Of a stretch of 16,469 nucleotides of DNA, positions 1 to 7,102 are shown piece by piece (within the stretch, counting starts at the first letter, position 1; each line of letters starts with the position of its first letter). The DNA lies in contig JACQUS010000255.1 of assembly GCA_016210125.1 (NCBI GenBank), positions 1 to 16,469 on the forward strand, written 5' to 3'. The notes beneath the pieces are model-generated. The model was not told the origin of the DNA. It ran no database searches and saw only the letters and a list, made by a program, of their open reading frames with translations. The position numbers were made by a program, and so were the translations under genes. The stretch comes from Chloroflexota bacterium. GTDB lineage: Bacteria > Chloroflexota > UBA6077 > FW602-bin22 > JACQUS01.

Positions 1-2
1 CG

Positions 3-770
3 GTGGCCATCGCGAACAAGCCGCCTGGGCCGGGCCACCCGCGGCACGCCGCGGCGGCGCATGAGCTCTTGACGACGGTGCGCCTGATGGCCGAGGTGAA
101 GGTGGTGGGCCGGCGCTTCAGCAACGCGGTCCGGGCGTCCGAGGCCGCGGCGCCGGCGGAGCCGGCCGCGGTGGCGCTTGCCGCGGGCCTGCGGCCTCTG
201 GCCATCGCCATCGCCGCCTCAACCGGCGGGCCAGCGGCCATCGAGGTCGTGCTGCGCGCCCTGGGGCACGAGGTCGACGTGCCGATCTTCATCGTGCAGC
301 ACATGAGCTGCGGCTTCCTCGCTGGCATGGTGGCCTGGCTGGCGTCGACCTGCCCGCAGCCCGTGCGCCTGGCGGCGCAGGGCGACCAGCCGCTGGGCGG
401 CACGGTGTACCTCGCGCCCGAGGACCACCACCTGCTCGTCACGCGGCACGGCACGCTGCGGCTCAGCAATGCCCCGCTGGTGAACGGCTTTCGCCCCTCC
501 GGCGACGTGCTCTTCCAGTCGGTCGCCGAGTGCTATGGCGCGCGGGCGCTCGGCATCGTGCTGACCGGGATGGGCACCGATGGCGCGGCCGGCCTGGCGG
601 CCCTCCGCGCCGCCGGAGCGCACACCATCGCCCAGGATGAGGACACGTCGGTCGTCTACGGCATGCCGGGTGCCGCCGCGGCCGCCGGGGCCGCCACGCA
701 GGTCCTGCCGCTGCCGAAGATCGGCCTTGTGGCGCGCGGGCTGCTGGCCCTCAAGAGCGCCGCGGGGTAG
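3..770 (+). CDS. cheB: Chemotaxis-type protein-glutamate methylesterase CheB, 3' part (5' end outside window)
   Basis: The visible 255 residues are the interdomain linker and the complete C-terminal methylesterase domain of a CheB-type protein. CheB removes methyl groups from chemoreceptor glutamates and can deamidate glutamines. The first ~35 residues (KPPGPGHP, then VRLMAEVKVV) match the region joining the receiver domain to the catalytic domain, so the receiver domain probably lies left of the window and the GTG at position 3 is an internal codon. The catalytic triad is visible, in fragment numbering: Ser73 in the AASTGGP motif, His100 in IVQHM and Asp193 in LTGMGTDG. The gene ends 30 bp before a hybrid kinase on the same strand, suggesting one signalling operon. 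No CheR or receptor is visible, so the target may be a classical chemoreceptor or an alternative signalling pathway. The family call is secure; the pathway is inferred. Confidence 0.93.
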   Translation: MAIANKPPGPGHPRHAAAAHELLTTVRLMAEVKVVGRRFSNAVRASEAAAPAEPAAVALAAGLRPLAIAIAASTGGPAAIEVVLRALGHEVDVPIFIVQHMSCGFLAGMVAWLASTCPQPVRLAAQGDQPLGGTVYLAPEDHHLLVTRHGTLRLSNAPLVNGFRPSGDVLFQSVAECYGARALGIVLTGMGTDGAAGLAALRAAGAHTIAQDEDTSVVYGMPGAAAAAGAATQVLPLPKIGLVARGLLALKSAAG

Positions 771-800
771 GCGACCCTCGACCCCAGTAGGAGGCTGCCG

Positions 801-3071
801 GTGAATGCACAGCGTTCGCGAGCGCTGGTCATGGTGGTGGACGACAGCACCACCCAGGCGCAGAAGATGGCCCAAGCGCTCGAAGCGGCCGGGTTCCGCA
901 CCCGGCTCGCGCAGAACGGCCGTGACGCGCTCGAGCAGGCGCGGCGCTGGCGGCCCGACGTCATCGTCTCGGACATCCTCATGCCGGTGATGGACGGCTT
1001 CGCGCTCTGCCGCGAGGTGCGCCGCGATCCCGAGCTCGCTCAGGTGCCCGTCGTGCTCTATACGATCACGTACGTCGACCCGAAGGACGAGGAGTTCGCC
1101 CGCGGCATCGGCGCCAGCCGCTTCCTCGTCAAGCCCAAGGACCCAGAGGCCCTGGTGCAGGAGATCCGCATGGCCCTGGCCAACGGCCACACGGCCAGCG
1201 CGACCGCGCCGGCCGGCCCGGGTGACGAGGCGGCCTTCGTCGCGGCGTACAGCGAGCGCCTGGCAGCGAAGCTGGAGGAGAAGATCACCGACCTCGAGGC
1301 GGCGAACCGCCAGCTCAGCCAGCACTACGAGGAGGCGTTGGCAGCGCGCGACCAACTGGCCGTGCTGCTGAAGACCGCCGAGATCGCCGTCTCGTCCCTG
1401 GACCTCGACGCGGTCCTGGACCGGCTGGCGCTGCATCTGGTCACGGCGCTCAGGATCACCTGCTGCCGCATCAGCCTTGTGGACGCGGGTGGCGACCATC
1501 TGGTCGTCGTGGCGGCGCGCGCGATCCGTGAGCTCGACTGGGACCGCCGGATCGGCCAGCGCATCCCCCTGGCCGATGCGCCGGTCCATCGGGCTGCGCT
1601 CCTCGCCCGCGAGCCGCACGTTGTCGCCCTGGACAGCGCCGAGAGTCCGATGCCCGCGGCGGAGCGCGCCGTGGCGGGGCTCGAAGGGCTGCGCACGGCC
1701 TTGCTGCTGCCGATGGCGATCGGCGAGCAGTCCATCGGCCTCATCTGCCTCGGAGAGGCCCGCATGCGACGGCGCGCGCCGATCACCGAGGCGCAGCTAA
1801 GGCTGGGGCGGGCCATGGCTGAGGAGATCGGCCTGGCCATCGAGCACGCGCGCGCCATCCGCGAGCGCGAGCAGGCGCAGGCGGCGCTGCGCGAGAGCAA
1901 CCGCCGCCTGGAAGAGGCGCTGTCGGAGCTTCAGGCGATGCATCCACGGCTCGTCCAGCAGGAGCGCCTGCGCGCGCTCGGCGAGATGGCCAGCGGCATC
2001 GCGCACGACTTCAACAATGCCCTCTCGCCGATCGTCGGCTTCACCGAGCTGCTGCTCAAGCGCCCGGCCGACCTGGCCGATCGCGAGAAGGCGATCGGCT
2101 ACCTGGAGCTCATCAGCACCGCCGCGCAGGACGCGGCCGGCATCGTCAGTCGCCTGCGGGAGTTCTCGCGGCCGCGCGAAGAAGGCGAGGCCCTGCTGCC
2201 GGTGCAGGTCAGCAGCCTCGTCGAGCAGACGATCGCCCTCACGCAGCCGAGGTGGCGGAATCAGGCTTCCGCCAGCGGCATCACGATCGACATACGGACC
2301 GAGCATGGCGATACGCCACCCATCGCCGGCAACGAGAGCGAGCTCCGCGAGATGCTCACGAATCTGATCTTCAACGCCGTCGACGCCATGCCTCACGGTG
2401 GGACCATCACGCTGCGCACACGACGCGAGGCAGCGCGCGTGCTCCTCGAGGTGCAGGATACGGGCACCGGCATGAGCGAGGAGGTGCGTCGGCGCTGCCT
2501 CGAGCCGTTCTTCTCCACGAAGGGGGAGGGTGGCTCCGGCCTTGGCCTGGCGCAGGTCTACGGCATCGTCGAGCGGCACGCCGGGAGCATCGACATCGCC
2601 AGCGCGCTCGGTCAGGGGACGACGTTCAGCGTTCGCCTGCCGGCATGGGCGGCGTCGCACACAGAGGCCACAGGCTCCCCTACCCCCGTGGGGGGGGGGG
2701 GGGGTCGCCCGCTGCGCGTGCTCGTCGTCGACGATGAGCCGCTGGTGCGGCGCGTCGTGGCCGAGTACCTCACGAGCGATGAGCACGTGGTCGAGACCGC
2801 GGCCAGCGGAGCGGACGGGCTGGAGAAGCTCCGCGCCGGCCGGTTCGACCTCGTGATCACCGACCGCAGCATGCCGGAGATGAGCGGCGATGAGGTCGCC
2901 GCGGCCGTGAAAGCCCTCGCGCCGCACACGCCGGTGATGCTCTTGACCGGCTTTGGCGAGGTCATCAGCGCCGCTGGCGAGAAAGCTGGCGCCGTGGACG
3001 ACGTCGTGGGCAAGCCGGTGACCCTCAGCACCCTGCGCGAGGCGCTGGCGCGCGTGGTGCCGAGGCCGTAA
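801..3071 (+). CDS. Hybrid sensor histidine kinase, REC-GAF-HisKA-HATPase-REC
   Basis: This 756-residue cytoplasmic kinase has no membrane segment. An N-terminal receiver domain (about 9-125) has the acidic pair D14/D15, phospho-acceptor D58 (VSDILMP) and a K in FLVKPKD. A short coiled coil (~150-185) leads to a GAF domain (~190-355), then a second helix and the dimerisation/phosphoacceptor domain with H402 in GIAHDFNN. The HATPase domain has an N box at N525, a G1 box DTGTGM at D553 and a G2 box GSGLGLA. A C-terminal receiver (~636-750) has D688 in ITDRSMPEM. The GTG start is preceded by TAGGAGG (787-793). The signal sensed by the GAF domain cannot be told. A 15-G run (2690-2704) encodes a poly-Gly linker before the last receiver, so slippage there would remove that receiver. 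It follows cheB by 30 bp and probably shares its operon. Confidence 0.93.
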   Translation: MNAQRSRALVMVVDDSTTQAQKMAQALEAAGFRTRLAQNGRDALEQARRWRPDVIVSDILMPVMDGFALCREVRRDPELAQVPVVLYTITYVDPKDEEFARGIGASRFLVKPKDPEALVQEIRMALANGHTASATAPAGPGDEAAFVAAYSERLAAKLEEKITDLEAANRQLSQHYEEALAARDQLAVLLKTAEIAVSSLDLDAVLDRLALHLVTALRITCCRISLVDAGGDHLVVVAARAIRELDWDRRIGQRIPLADAPVHRAALLAREPHVVALDSAESPMPAAERAVAGLEGLRTALLLPMAIGEQSIGLICLGEARMRRRAPITEAQLRLGRAMAEEIGLAIEHARAIREREQAQAALRESNRRLEEALSELQAMHPRLVQQERLRALGEMASGIAHDFNNALSPIVGFTELLLKRPADLADREKAIGYLELISTAAQDAAGIVSRLREFSRPREEGEALLPVQVSSLVEQTIALTQPRWRNQASASGITIDIRTEHGDTPPIAGNESELREMLTNLIFNAVDAMPHGGTITLRTRREAARVLLEVQDTGTGMSEEVRRRCLEPFFSTKGEGGSGLGLAQVYGIVERHAGSIDIASALGQGTTFSVRLPAWAASHTEATGSPTPVGGGGGRPLRVLVVDDEPLVRRVVAEYLTSDEHVVETAASGADGLEKLRAGRFDLVITDRSMPEMSGDEVAAAVKALAPHTPVMLLTGFGEVISAAGEKAGAVDDVVGKPVTLSTLREALARVVPRP
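2690..2704 (+). repeat. 15-base poly-G homopolymer inside the hybrid kinase gene
   Basis: Fifteen consecutive G lie in the linker between the HATPase domain and the C-terminal receiver domain and are read as part of a PVGGGGGR linker. A C-rich stretch just upstream (CCCCTACCCCC, 2677-2687) could pair with it into a hairpin. Gain of one G would put the ribosome on the TGA at 2735-2737 (a product of about 645 residues with no second receiver). Loss of one G would lead to the TGA at 2854-2856 (about 684 residues, also without a functional receiver). Tracts of this kind are either phase-variation sites or sequencing/assembly trouble spots; the sequence alone cannot decide. Confidence 0.9.
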
Positions 3072-3076
3072 TCGGC

Positions 3077-3136
3077 CTGCGCGGCCGGCAGACGCGGCAG
3101 CGCGGCAGGTGTCGCCCGCACCGTGCGGCCGCGCAG
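3077..3136. terminator. Inverted repeat between convergent transcription units, possible terminator
   Basis: A perfect 10-bp inverted repeat (CTGCGCGGCC at 3077-3086 and GGCCGCGCAG at 3127-3136) begins 5 bp after the kinase stop codon, separated by a 40-nt GC-rich loop. It sits in the 158-bp gap between the kinase gene and the oppositely oriented gene ending at 3230, where a bidirectional terminator would be expected. There is only a weak T-run on the + side (ACGTTTC), so intrinsic termination is uncertain. The rest of the gap shows nothing recognisable. Confidence 0.35.
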
Positions 3137-3229
3137 ACGTTTCACTGGTCTCGAGCAGATTTCGCAGGGAGTGAGCAGGCGGGCGAGCGTCGTCGCCTGG
3201 CCGCATGCCCAATGCTTGCGAGAAGCGGT

Positions 3230-4300
3230 CTAGTCCCAGGACCAGTCGATCTTCCTGACGACCAGCTCGCCGTGCACGCTGTCGAGCCACGCGCACTGGC
3301 TCGATGCCGAGCCCCAGCCTCCGGACACCAGGATCTGCAGGCCGCTCGGGCCGACCATCGACGGCACTAGCGCGTCGTCGTCGTTCGCGTCGACGAGCTT
3401 CGTCCAGTGATTCTTGTAGGTCGCGCTCAGCCCACCCGTGCGCTTGATGTCGCGGACCGGGCGGACGCAGCGCTCTAGCAGGAGGTCGCGCAGCTTGGCC
3501 TTGGTCCAACCGTTATGAGCCAGTATCTGCGCGCCTTGTGGGTTGAGGACCAGCAGCTTCTGCGTCGCGGCCCTGAAGTTCCCAAGGTGGCAGATGGAGT
3601 CCACGATGACGTAGATGCTGTTCTCGAACGTCTGCGTGCCGATGGCCGGCGTGATCTGGTAGTGCGTGACCGCCGGAAACACGGCCACCGCGCTGTCCTC
3701 GGGCCGCAGCCCGTTGGTGACGTGGAGCTCCTCCCAAGGATTGCCGTCGTCCGGGGGACGCTCGGCGATCAGGTAGGCAGCCCGCGCCGGGTGGCCCAGA
3801 GTCGCCTGCGACATCTGGCCCGGCCGCCCGTAGCCGATGTTCCAGAGGATGAGCCTGATGGCCCGACCGATCGTCGCATTGGTGCGGTGGCCCGTGCCCG
3901 TGAAGGCCCCAGCGCCAAAGTTGAAGCCCAGCTTCTGCACCACCGGGCCGCTGATGATGGCCAGCGGAGCGGGGCCGGCCGTGGTGGCCTGCACGCGCAG
4001 CAGCTCGAACGCCGGATCGAGCATCGCCTCCACTGCGGCGATGATGATCGGCATGTACTCGGGCTTGCAGCCGGCCATCACCGCGTTGATGGCGATCTTC
4101 TCGATCGTCGCCACGCCTTCGCCCGGCGGCACGACGCCGATCACCTCGCCCGGGTCGCGGCCGACGTACTTGATCATTGCCGCGACGCGGTCGTCGGTCG
4201 GCGGCAGCACGGGCAGCCCGTCGGTCCAGCCGCGCTCGTAGGCCATCTCTACGAATGCCGCCAGGTCCTCGGCCTCGTAGACCTTCGAGGTCAGCCTCAC
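3230..4300 (-). CDS. Conserved protein of unknown function, partner of the UGSC selenoprotein
   Basis: This is a 356-residue soluble protein with no signal peptide or membrane segment. I do not recognise it as a named enzyme. Its features look conserved rather than random: an N-terminal block reading GWTDGLPVLPPTDDRV, a PPGEGVATIEKIAINAVMAG segment, Gly-rich stretches (FNFGAGAFTGTGHRTN at about 130-145) and a C-terminal VSGGWGS motif. A few scattered cysteines do not form a CxxC pair. The GTG start at 4300 has an excellent Shine-Dalgarno sequence (AAGGAGG, 6 nt upstream). It lies 98 bp downstream of the selenoprotein gene on the same strand, so the two probably form an operon and work together. 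A redox or thiol-dependent enzyme acting with the UGSC protein is one possibility, but that is inference from the neighbourhood only. Confidence 0.88.
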   Translation of the reverse strand: MRLTSKVYEAEDLAAFVEMAYERGWTDGLPVLPPTDDRVAAMIKYVGRDPGEVIGVVPPGEGVATIEKIAINAVMAGCKPEYMPIIIAAVEAMLDPAFELLRVQATTAGPAPLAIISGPVVQKLGFNFGAGAFTGTGHRTNATIGRAIRLILWNIGYGRPGQMSQATLGHPARAAYLIAERPPDDGNPWEELHVTNGLRPEDSAVAVFPAVTHYQITPAIGTQTFENSIYVIVDSICHLGNFRAATQKLLVLNPQGAQILAHNGWTKAKLRDLLLERCVRPVRDIKRTGGLSATYKNHWTKLVDANDDDALVPSMVGPSGLQILVSGGWGSASSQCAWLDSVHGELVVRKIDWSWD

Positions 4301-4398
4301 TGCGCGCCTCCTTCTGTGGACGCCGATCCCGGCGCTCGCGGCCCGCAGCGCCGGCCGACGGCGCCGGGCCGGCCGGCGGTCCGCGACTCGGGCACGGC

Positions 4399-4938
4399 CT
4401 ACCTCCCGACGGCCAGGAGCATGGCGGCCGCTCGCTCGACGACCTCGCGAGCTTTGCGCTCCACGACCTCTGCCGGCTCTTCGTCCACCAGATCGCGCGC
4501 GTAGATCAAGGCCGGCGCGTTGGGCATGCCAACCTGGGCCGCCGCCAGTCCAGCAAGGGTCCGGAACGGCTCGTGGACGAGACTCACTGCCGGAACACCC
4601 TCGCGCATGACATTCACCGTGTCACGCACGGTCGACGTGGTGCACGAGCCTCAACCACCCACGCCGACAAGAGCGTAGTCGACCTGCTGCGCGAACGCCG
4701 CGATCTCCGCCGCGGAGGCCGGATTCCACGTGCTCCTCTTGTAGAGCCGGTGGACCTCCGACGGCCGGAAGCGCGCCTCGGCGATCCGCTCCAGGACGGG
4801 CCAGAAGTTCACCGACGAGGCGTGCTGGCTCCACAGCAGCCCCATGCGGCGACCCTCTATCGCCTCCAGCACGCGAAGCCGCTTCCCTTCGGGCGGCCTG
4901 TTGATCTCCGCGAGCGGATCACGCACCCTGATGGCCAT
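4399..4938 (-). CDS. UGSC-family selenoprotein, read through an in-frame UGA (selenocysteine 96)
   Basis: This is read as one 179-residue protein. From the ATG at 4938 (AGGAGG just upstream) the frame runs 95 codons to a TGA at 4653-4651. It then continues in the same frame for 83 more sense codons to a TAG. The residues around the TGA read GVGG-U-GSC-TTST, exactly the Sec-Gly-Ser-Cys motif that names the UGSC family, in which selenocysteine or cysteine occupies the first position. The sequence after the TGA is normal family-like protein (EGVPAVSLVHEPF, then an amphipathic C-terminus), not decayed DNA. A hairpin 18 nt after the UGA fits a bacterial SECIS. U96 and C99 would form a UxxC redox pair, as in thioredoxin-like sites. 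The true function is unknown. Naive gene calling would split it into a 95-residue stub and a 76-residue ORF with no ribosome site. The alternative, a Cys-to-stop pseudogene, is less likely. Confidence 0.85.
4616..4632 (-). promoter_or_regulatory. Candidate bacterial SECIS hairpin
   Basis: In the mRNA sense the segment reads ACCGTG-CGTGA-CACGGT, a perfect 6-bp stem with a 5-nt loop. The stem begins 18 nt and the loop 24 nt after the UGA. The loop has a G in its first two bases. These features agree with the general description of bacterial SECIS elements: a stem-loop inside the coding region shortly after the UGA, with a small apical loop carrying an early G. The hairpin is assigned by eye; no covariance or energy calculation was done. 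Confidence 0.65.
4651..4653 (-). other. In-frame UGA predicted to encode selenocysteine
   Basis: The plus strand reads TCA, giving TGA in the mRNA. The next three codons are GGC TCG TGC (Gly-Ser-Cys), completing the UGSC motif. The reading frame is open on both sides. Decoding would need SelA, SelB, SelD and tRNA-Sec (selC) elsewhere in the genome; none of them is in this window. Confidence 0.82.
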
Positions 4939-5355
4939 CGCGCGTCCTCCTCGGCCGGGCTTGCACAGGTGGTGCGGCGAGTCCGATGAGCAGCGGACGC
5001 CGGCACGGCAGCGGAGCAGGTCAAGCGACCGCCTGTACCGCGCAGACGCATTCTACACCGATCCGGCGGCCTGGGGCGCTCCTCGCGGCACGCCTCGTGG
5101 CGCTCCGGGCAGTCGCGGCACGCCACGGCTCTGGTGACAGACATCACAGGTCCGTGGTGACCGGCACACTTCCTCGCCTCTGCCCAAGCACTACCCTTGC
5201 TTTACATACCAGCGCCGGCGCGCCGACCGCGGTGCCACGCCTGCGGGCGGCCGAAGCCGACCGGTACCAGGCGATGTACAGCGCTGTGCCCGCCGTTGTG
5301 CCGGGCCGGCTAGTGGTGGGGACGCTCGCGTCTTCCGCGGCAGCATGGTGAACGT
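4939..5355. other. Divergent intergenic region (417 bp) between the selenoprotein operon and the catabolic cluster
   Basis: Two transcription units point away from this gap, so it should contain both promoters. Visible elements are the GAGGAGG ribosome site of the selenoprotein gene (just right of 4939), a CRP-like palindrome at 5133-5148 and a second imperfect repeat of GGTGAC at 5156. A minus-strand TGTAGAAT (5057-5050) resembles an extended -10 about 110 bp upstream of the selenoprotein start, but has no clear -35 partner. On the plus strand, TTGCTTTACATACC (5197-5210) is the most AT-rich patch but a poor promoter match. Open frames here look like chance high-GC ORFs. Confidence 0.6.
5133..5148. 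promoter_or_regulatory. CRP/FNR-superfamily-like palindromic operator
   Basis: GGTGA-CAGACA-TCACA matches the CRP half-site pattern TGTGA-N6-TCACA at nine of ten half-site bases, with the correct 6-bp spacer. It lies about 195 bp upstream of the selenoprotein start on one side and about 207 bp upstream of the AtuA gene on the other, so it could serve either direction. A single motif of this kind can arise by chance. No regulator gene is in the window. Confidence 0.35.
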
Positions 5356-6756
5356 GTGCGCGTAGAGTCTGACCCGCGCCCTCTCAGGGTGCTCGCCACG
5401 AACGTGTCAGGCTACTCCTGGCCTGTCGAGGCGTGGCAGCGTGCGCTCGCCTGGCGGCCCGACGTGATCTCGGCGCAGGGCACCACGCTCGACGACGGCG
5501 CTTACCTCCTTGGCAGTGACAAGATGTACACGCGCGGGGGAAAACTGCCCTTCCGACGCGCCATGGAGCTGGTGCTGAGCGCGGCCAAGGCGCTGGGCAT
5601 CCCCGCGGTGTTCTCGGCCGGGGACTCGGGACACGACATCGGGCTGGAAGGCGCCCTGCGGGTCATCGACGAGGTGACCGCCGAGCTGGGCATCCGCATG
5701 CGCCTAGCGGTCATCAGCGGCGAGCTGCCGAAGAGCTATCTCCTCGACAGGCTGGAGCGCGGCGTCTCGATGCCACGCCTCATCGACCACCCGCGGCTTT
5801 CGCCGTGGCTCACCACGGAGGACGTCGTCGGCAGCACGCGCGTCGTCGCCCAGATGGGGCCGGAGCCGATCATGCGCGCGCTGGAGATGGGCGTCGACGG
5901 CGTGGTGACCGGGCGCGCGCTCGACGAGGCCCCGCACCTAGCCTTGCCGCTGCTGCGCGGCTTCGACCGCGGCGTCGCCGCCCACATGGCCAAGATCGTC
6001 GAGACGGCGCAGTCGGGCGGCACGTGGCGCACGCCGCACCTCGTCACCCTGCACCGCGACCGCTTCGAGATCCAGCCGGCGCATCCGGCCCAGCGCTGCA
6101 CGCCGACGAGCGTCGCAAGCGTCGCGCTCTACGAGCGGCAGAACCCTTACGCCATCGCCTATCCCGGCGGCGTGCTGGAGCTCGACGCGGCGCGCTACGA
6201 GCCGGTCGACGACGTCACCGTCGCCGTCAGCGGCGCGCGCTGGCGCGCCACGCCGTACACCGTCAAGCTCGAAGGCGCGCGCTTCGCCGGGCACCGCTGC
6301 CTCGGCATCGCCGGCGCGCGCGACCCGCGCTTCATCCGCGAGATCGACGCGGTGCTGCGCACGGTCGAACAGGCCATGGCCGACGGCTACCCCGGCTACG
6401 TCAGCGGCCGGGACTACCGCTTCAAGCTGCACGTCTTCGGGCGCAACGCCGTGATGGAGGACTCCGAGCCGGTTCAGACGACGGCCAGCCACGAGCTGGG
6501 CATCGTCGTCGACGCCGTCGCCTGGGACGAGGCCGTCGCGCGTGCCATCTGCTACCGCGGGCTGCACACGCTGCTGATGTGCGACTACCCGGGGCGGCGG
6601 ACCACGAGCGGCAACGTCGCCTGGGGCACCTCGCCGGAGGTCATCGAGGCTGGCGAGGCTTACGAGTTCTCGATCCACCACCTGCTGCCGCTCGACGACC
6701 CGTGCGAGCCCTTTCGCGTTGAGGTGCTCGACTTCCCGCGGAGGGCCGCGGCGTGA
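5356..6756 (+). CDS. AtuA-family (DUF1446) protein
   Basis: The 466-residue protein matches the acyclic terpene utilisation AtuA/DUF1446 family. The N-terminus combines a short strand (LRVLATNVSGYS) with the typical RPDVISAQGTTLDDGAYLLGS segment. These are followed by FRRAMELVLSAAKALGIP and PAVFSAGDSGHD, and later by GVDGVVTGRALDEAPHLA and YVSGRDYRFKLHVFGRNAVM. There is no signal peptide. AtuA is required for growth on citronellol and geraniol in Pseudomonas, but the exact reaction is unsettled, and family members are widespread in unrelated catabolic clusters. No other terpene genes are here, so a terpene role is doubtful. The GTG at 5356 is the only sensible start near the first conserved block, but its ribosome site is weak. 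The last 4 bp overlap the next gene, indicating translational coupling with the DUF4387 protein. Confidence 0.88.
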   Translation: MRVESDPRPLRVLATNVSGYSWPVEAWQRALAWRPDVISAQGTTLDDGAYLLGSDKMYTRGGKLPFRRAMELVLSAAKALGIPAVFSAGDSGHDIGLEGALRVIDEVTAELGIRMRLAVISGELPKSYLLDRLERGVSMPRLIDHPRLSPWLTTEDVVGSTRVVAQMGPEPIMRALEMGVDGVVTGRALDEAPHLALPLLRGFDRGVAAHMAKIVETAQSGGTWRTPHLVTLHRDRFEIQPAHPAQRCTPTSVASVALYERQNPYAIAYPGGVLELDAARYEPVDDVTVAVSGARWRATPYTVKLEGARFAGHRCLGIAGARDPRFIREIDAVLRTVEQAMADGYPGYVSGRDYRFKLHVFGRNAVMEDSEPVQTTASHELGIVVDAVAWDEAVARAICYRGLHTLLMCDYPGRRTTSGNVAWGTSPEVIEAGEAYEFSIHHLLPLDDPCEPFRVEVLDFPRRAAA

Positions 6757-7073
6757 GGACGCGCGAGACGATCGACACGCTGGCCGTGGTGGTGCGCAGC
6801 AAGAACGCCGGGCCGTACGTCACGACGTGCGACGTCTTCTTCGCCGATCGCGCGACGTTCGAGCGCGCGCGGGCGGCGCAGGTGCTGACGCCGGAGCGGG
6901 TGGCCGAGCTGTACCGCATCCCGGTCGAGTCCGTGCTGGGCGTCTATTACTACGAGCCGGGGCTAGCGATCAAGGTGTCGTTCTTGAAGACGGTGGACGC
7001 GGGCGACGTGTTCTGCGCCGACATCGCTGGGTCGGCGCAGCACGTGCCCTTGCTCGACGTCGAGGTGCCGTAG
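6753..7073 (+). CDS. DUF4387-family small protein
   Basis: This is a 106-residue soluble protein with the DUF4387 signature: an N-terminal VVVRSKNAGPYVTTCDVFFAD segment and a later SVLGVYYYEPGLAIKVSFLK segment. Such proteins are commonly encoded directly after AtuA/DUF1446 genes, and here the GTG start overlaps the AtuA stop by 4 bp (GTGA). The two products probably form a complex or act on the same substrate; small partners of this kind can correspond to a C-terminal domain in longer AtuA relatives. No catalytic residues can be named with confidence. The single cysteines at the TTCD and VFCAD positions may be conserved, but I cannot verify this. Confidence 0.87.
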   Translation: MRTRETIDTLAVVVRSKNAGPYVTTCDVFFADRATFERARAAQVLTPERVAELYRIPVESVLGVYYYEPGLAIKVSFLKTVDAGDVFCADIAGSAQHVPLLDVEVP

Positions 7074-7102
7074 GCACGGCCGGCTTCCGACGCGGGGGAA
7101 TC

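Noticed and set aside
219..1619. Long minus-strand open frame (466 codons) opposite cheB and the hybrid kinase
   Set aside because: Its Arg/Gly/Ala/His-rich composition is typical of antisense frames in high-GC DNA, no domain is recognisable, and the plus strand has two well-supported genes.
1797..3509. Minus-strand open frame of 570 codons spanning the kinase 3' half and the gap
   Set aside because: It runs through the kinase core, the poly-G tract and into the end of the 356-residue gene with no recognisable protein features.
3515..4504. Plus-strand open frame opposite the selenoprotein operon
   Set aside because: It overlaps both minus-strand genes and has the His/Arg/Asp-rich make-up of a shadow frame; the minus-strand genes have good ribosome sites and conserved motifs.
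4399..4653. Reading the 76-codon frame at 4399-4629 as a separate small gene starting at GTG 4629
   Set aside because: It has no ribosome site, begins in the middle of a family-like domain and is in the same frame as the upstream 95 codons; the UGSC motif explains the interruption better.
4986..5351. A 121-codon plus-strand frame in the divergent intergenic region
   Set aside because: No ribosome site and no recognisable domain; it lies where promoters are expected and its residue make-up looks random.
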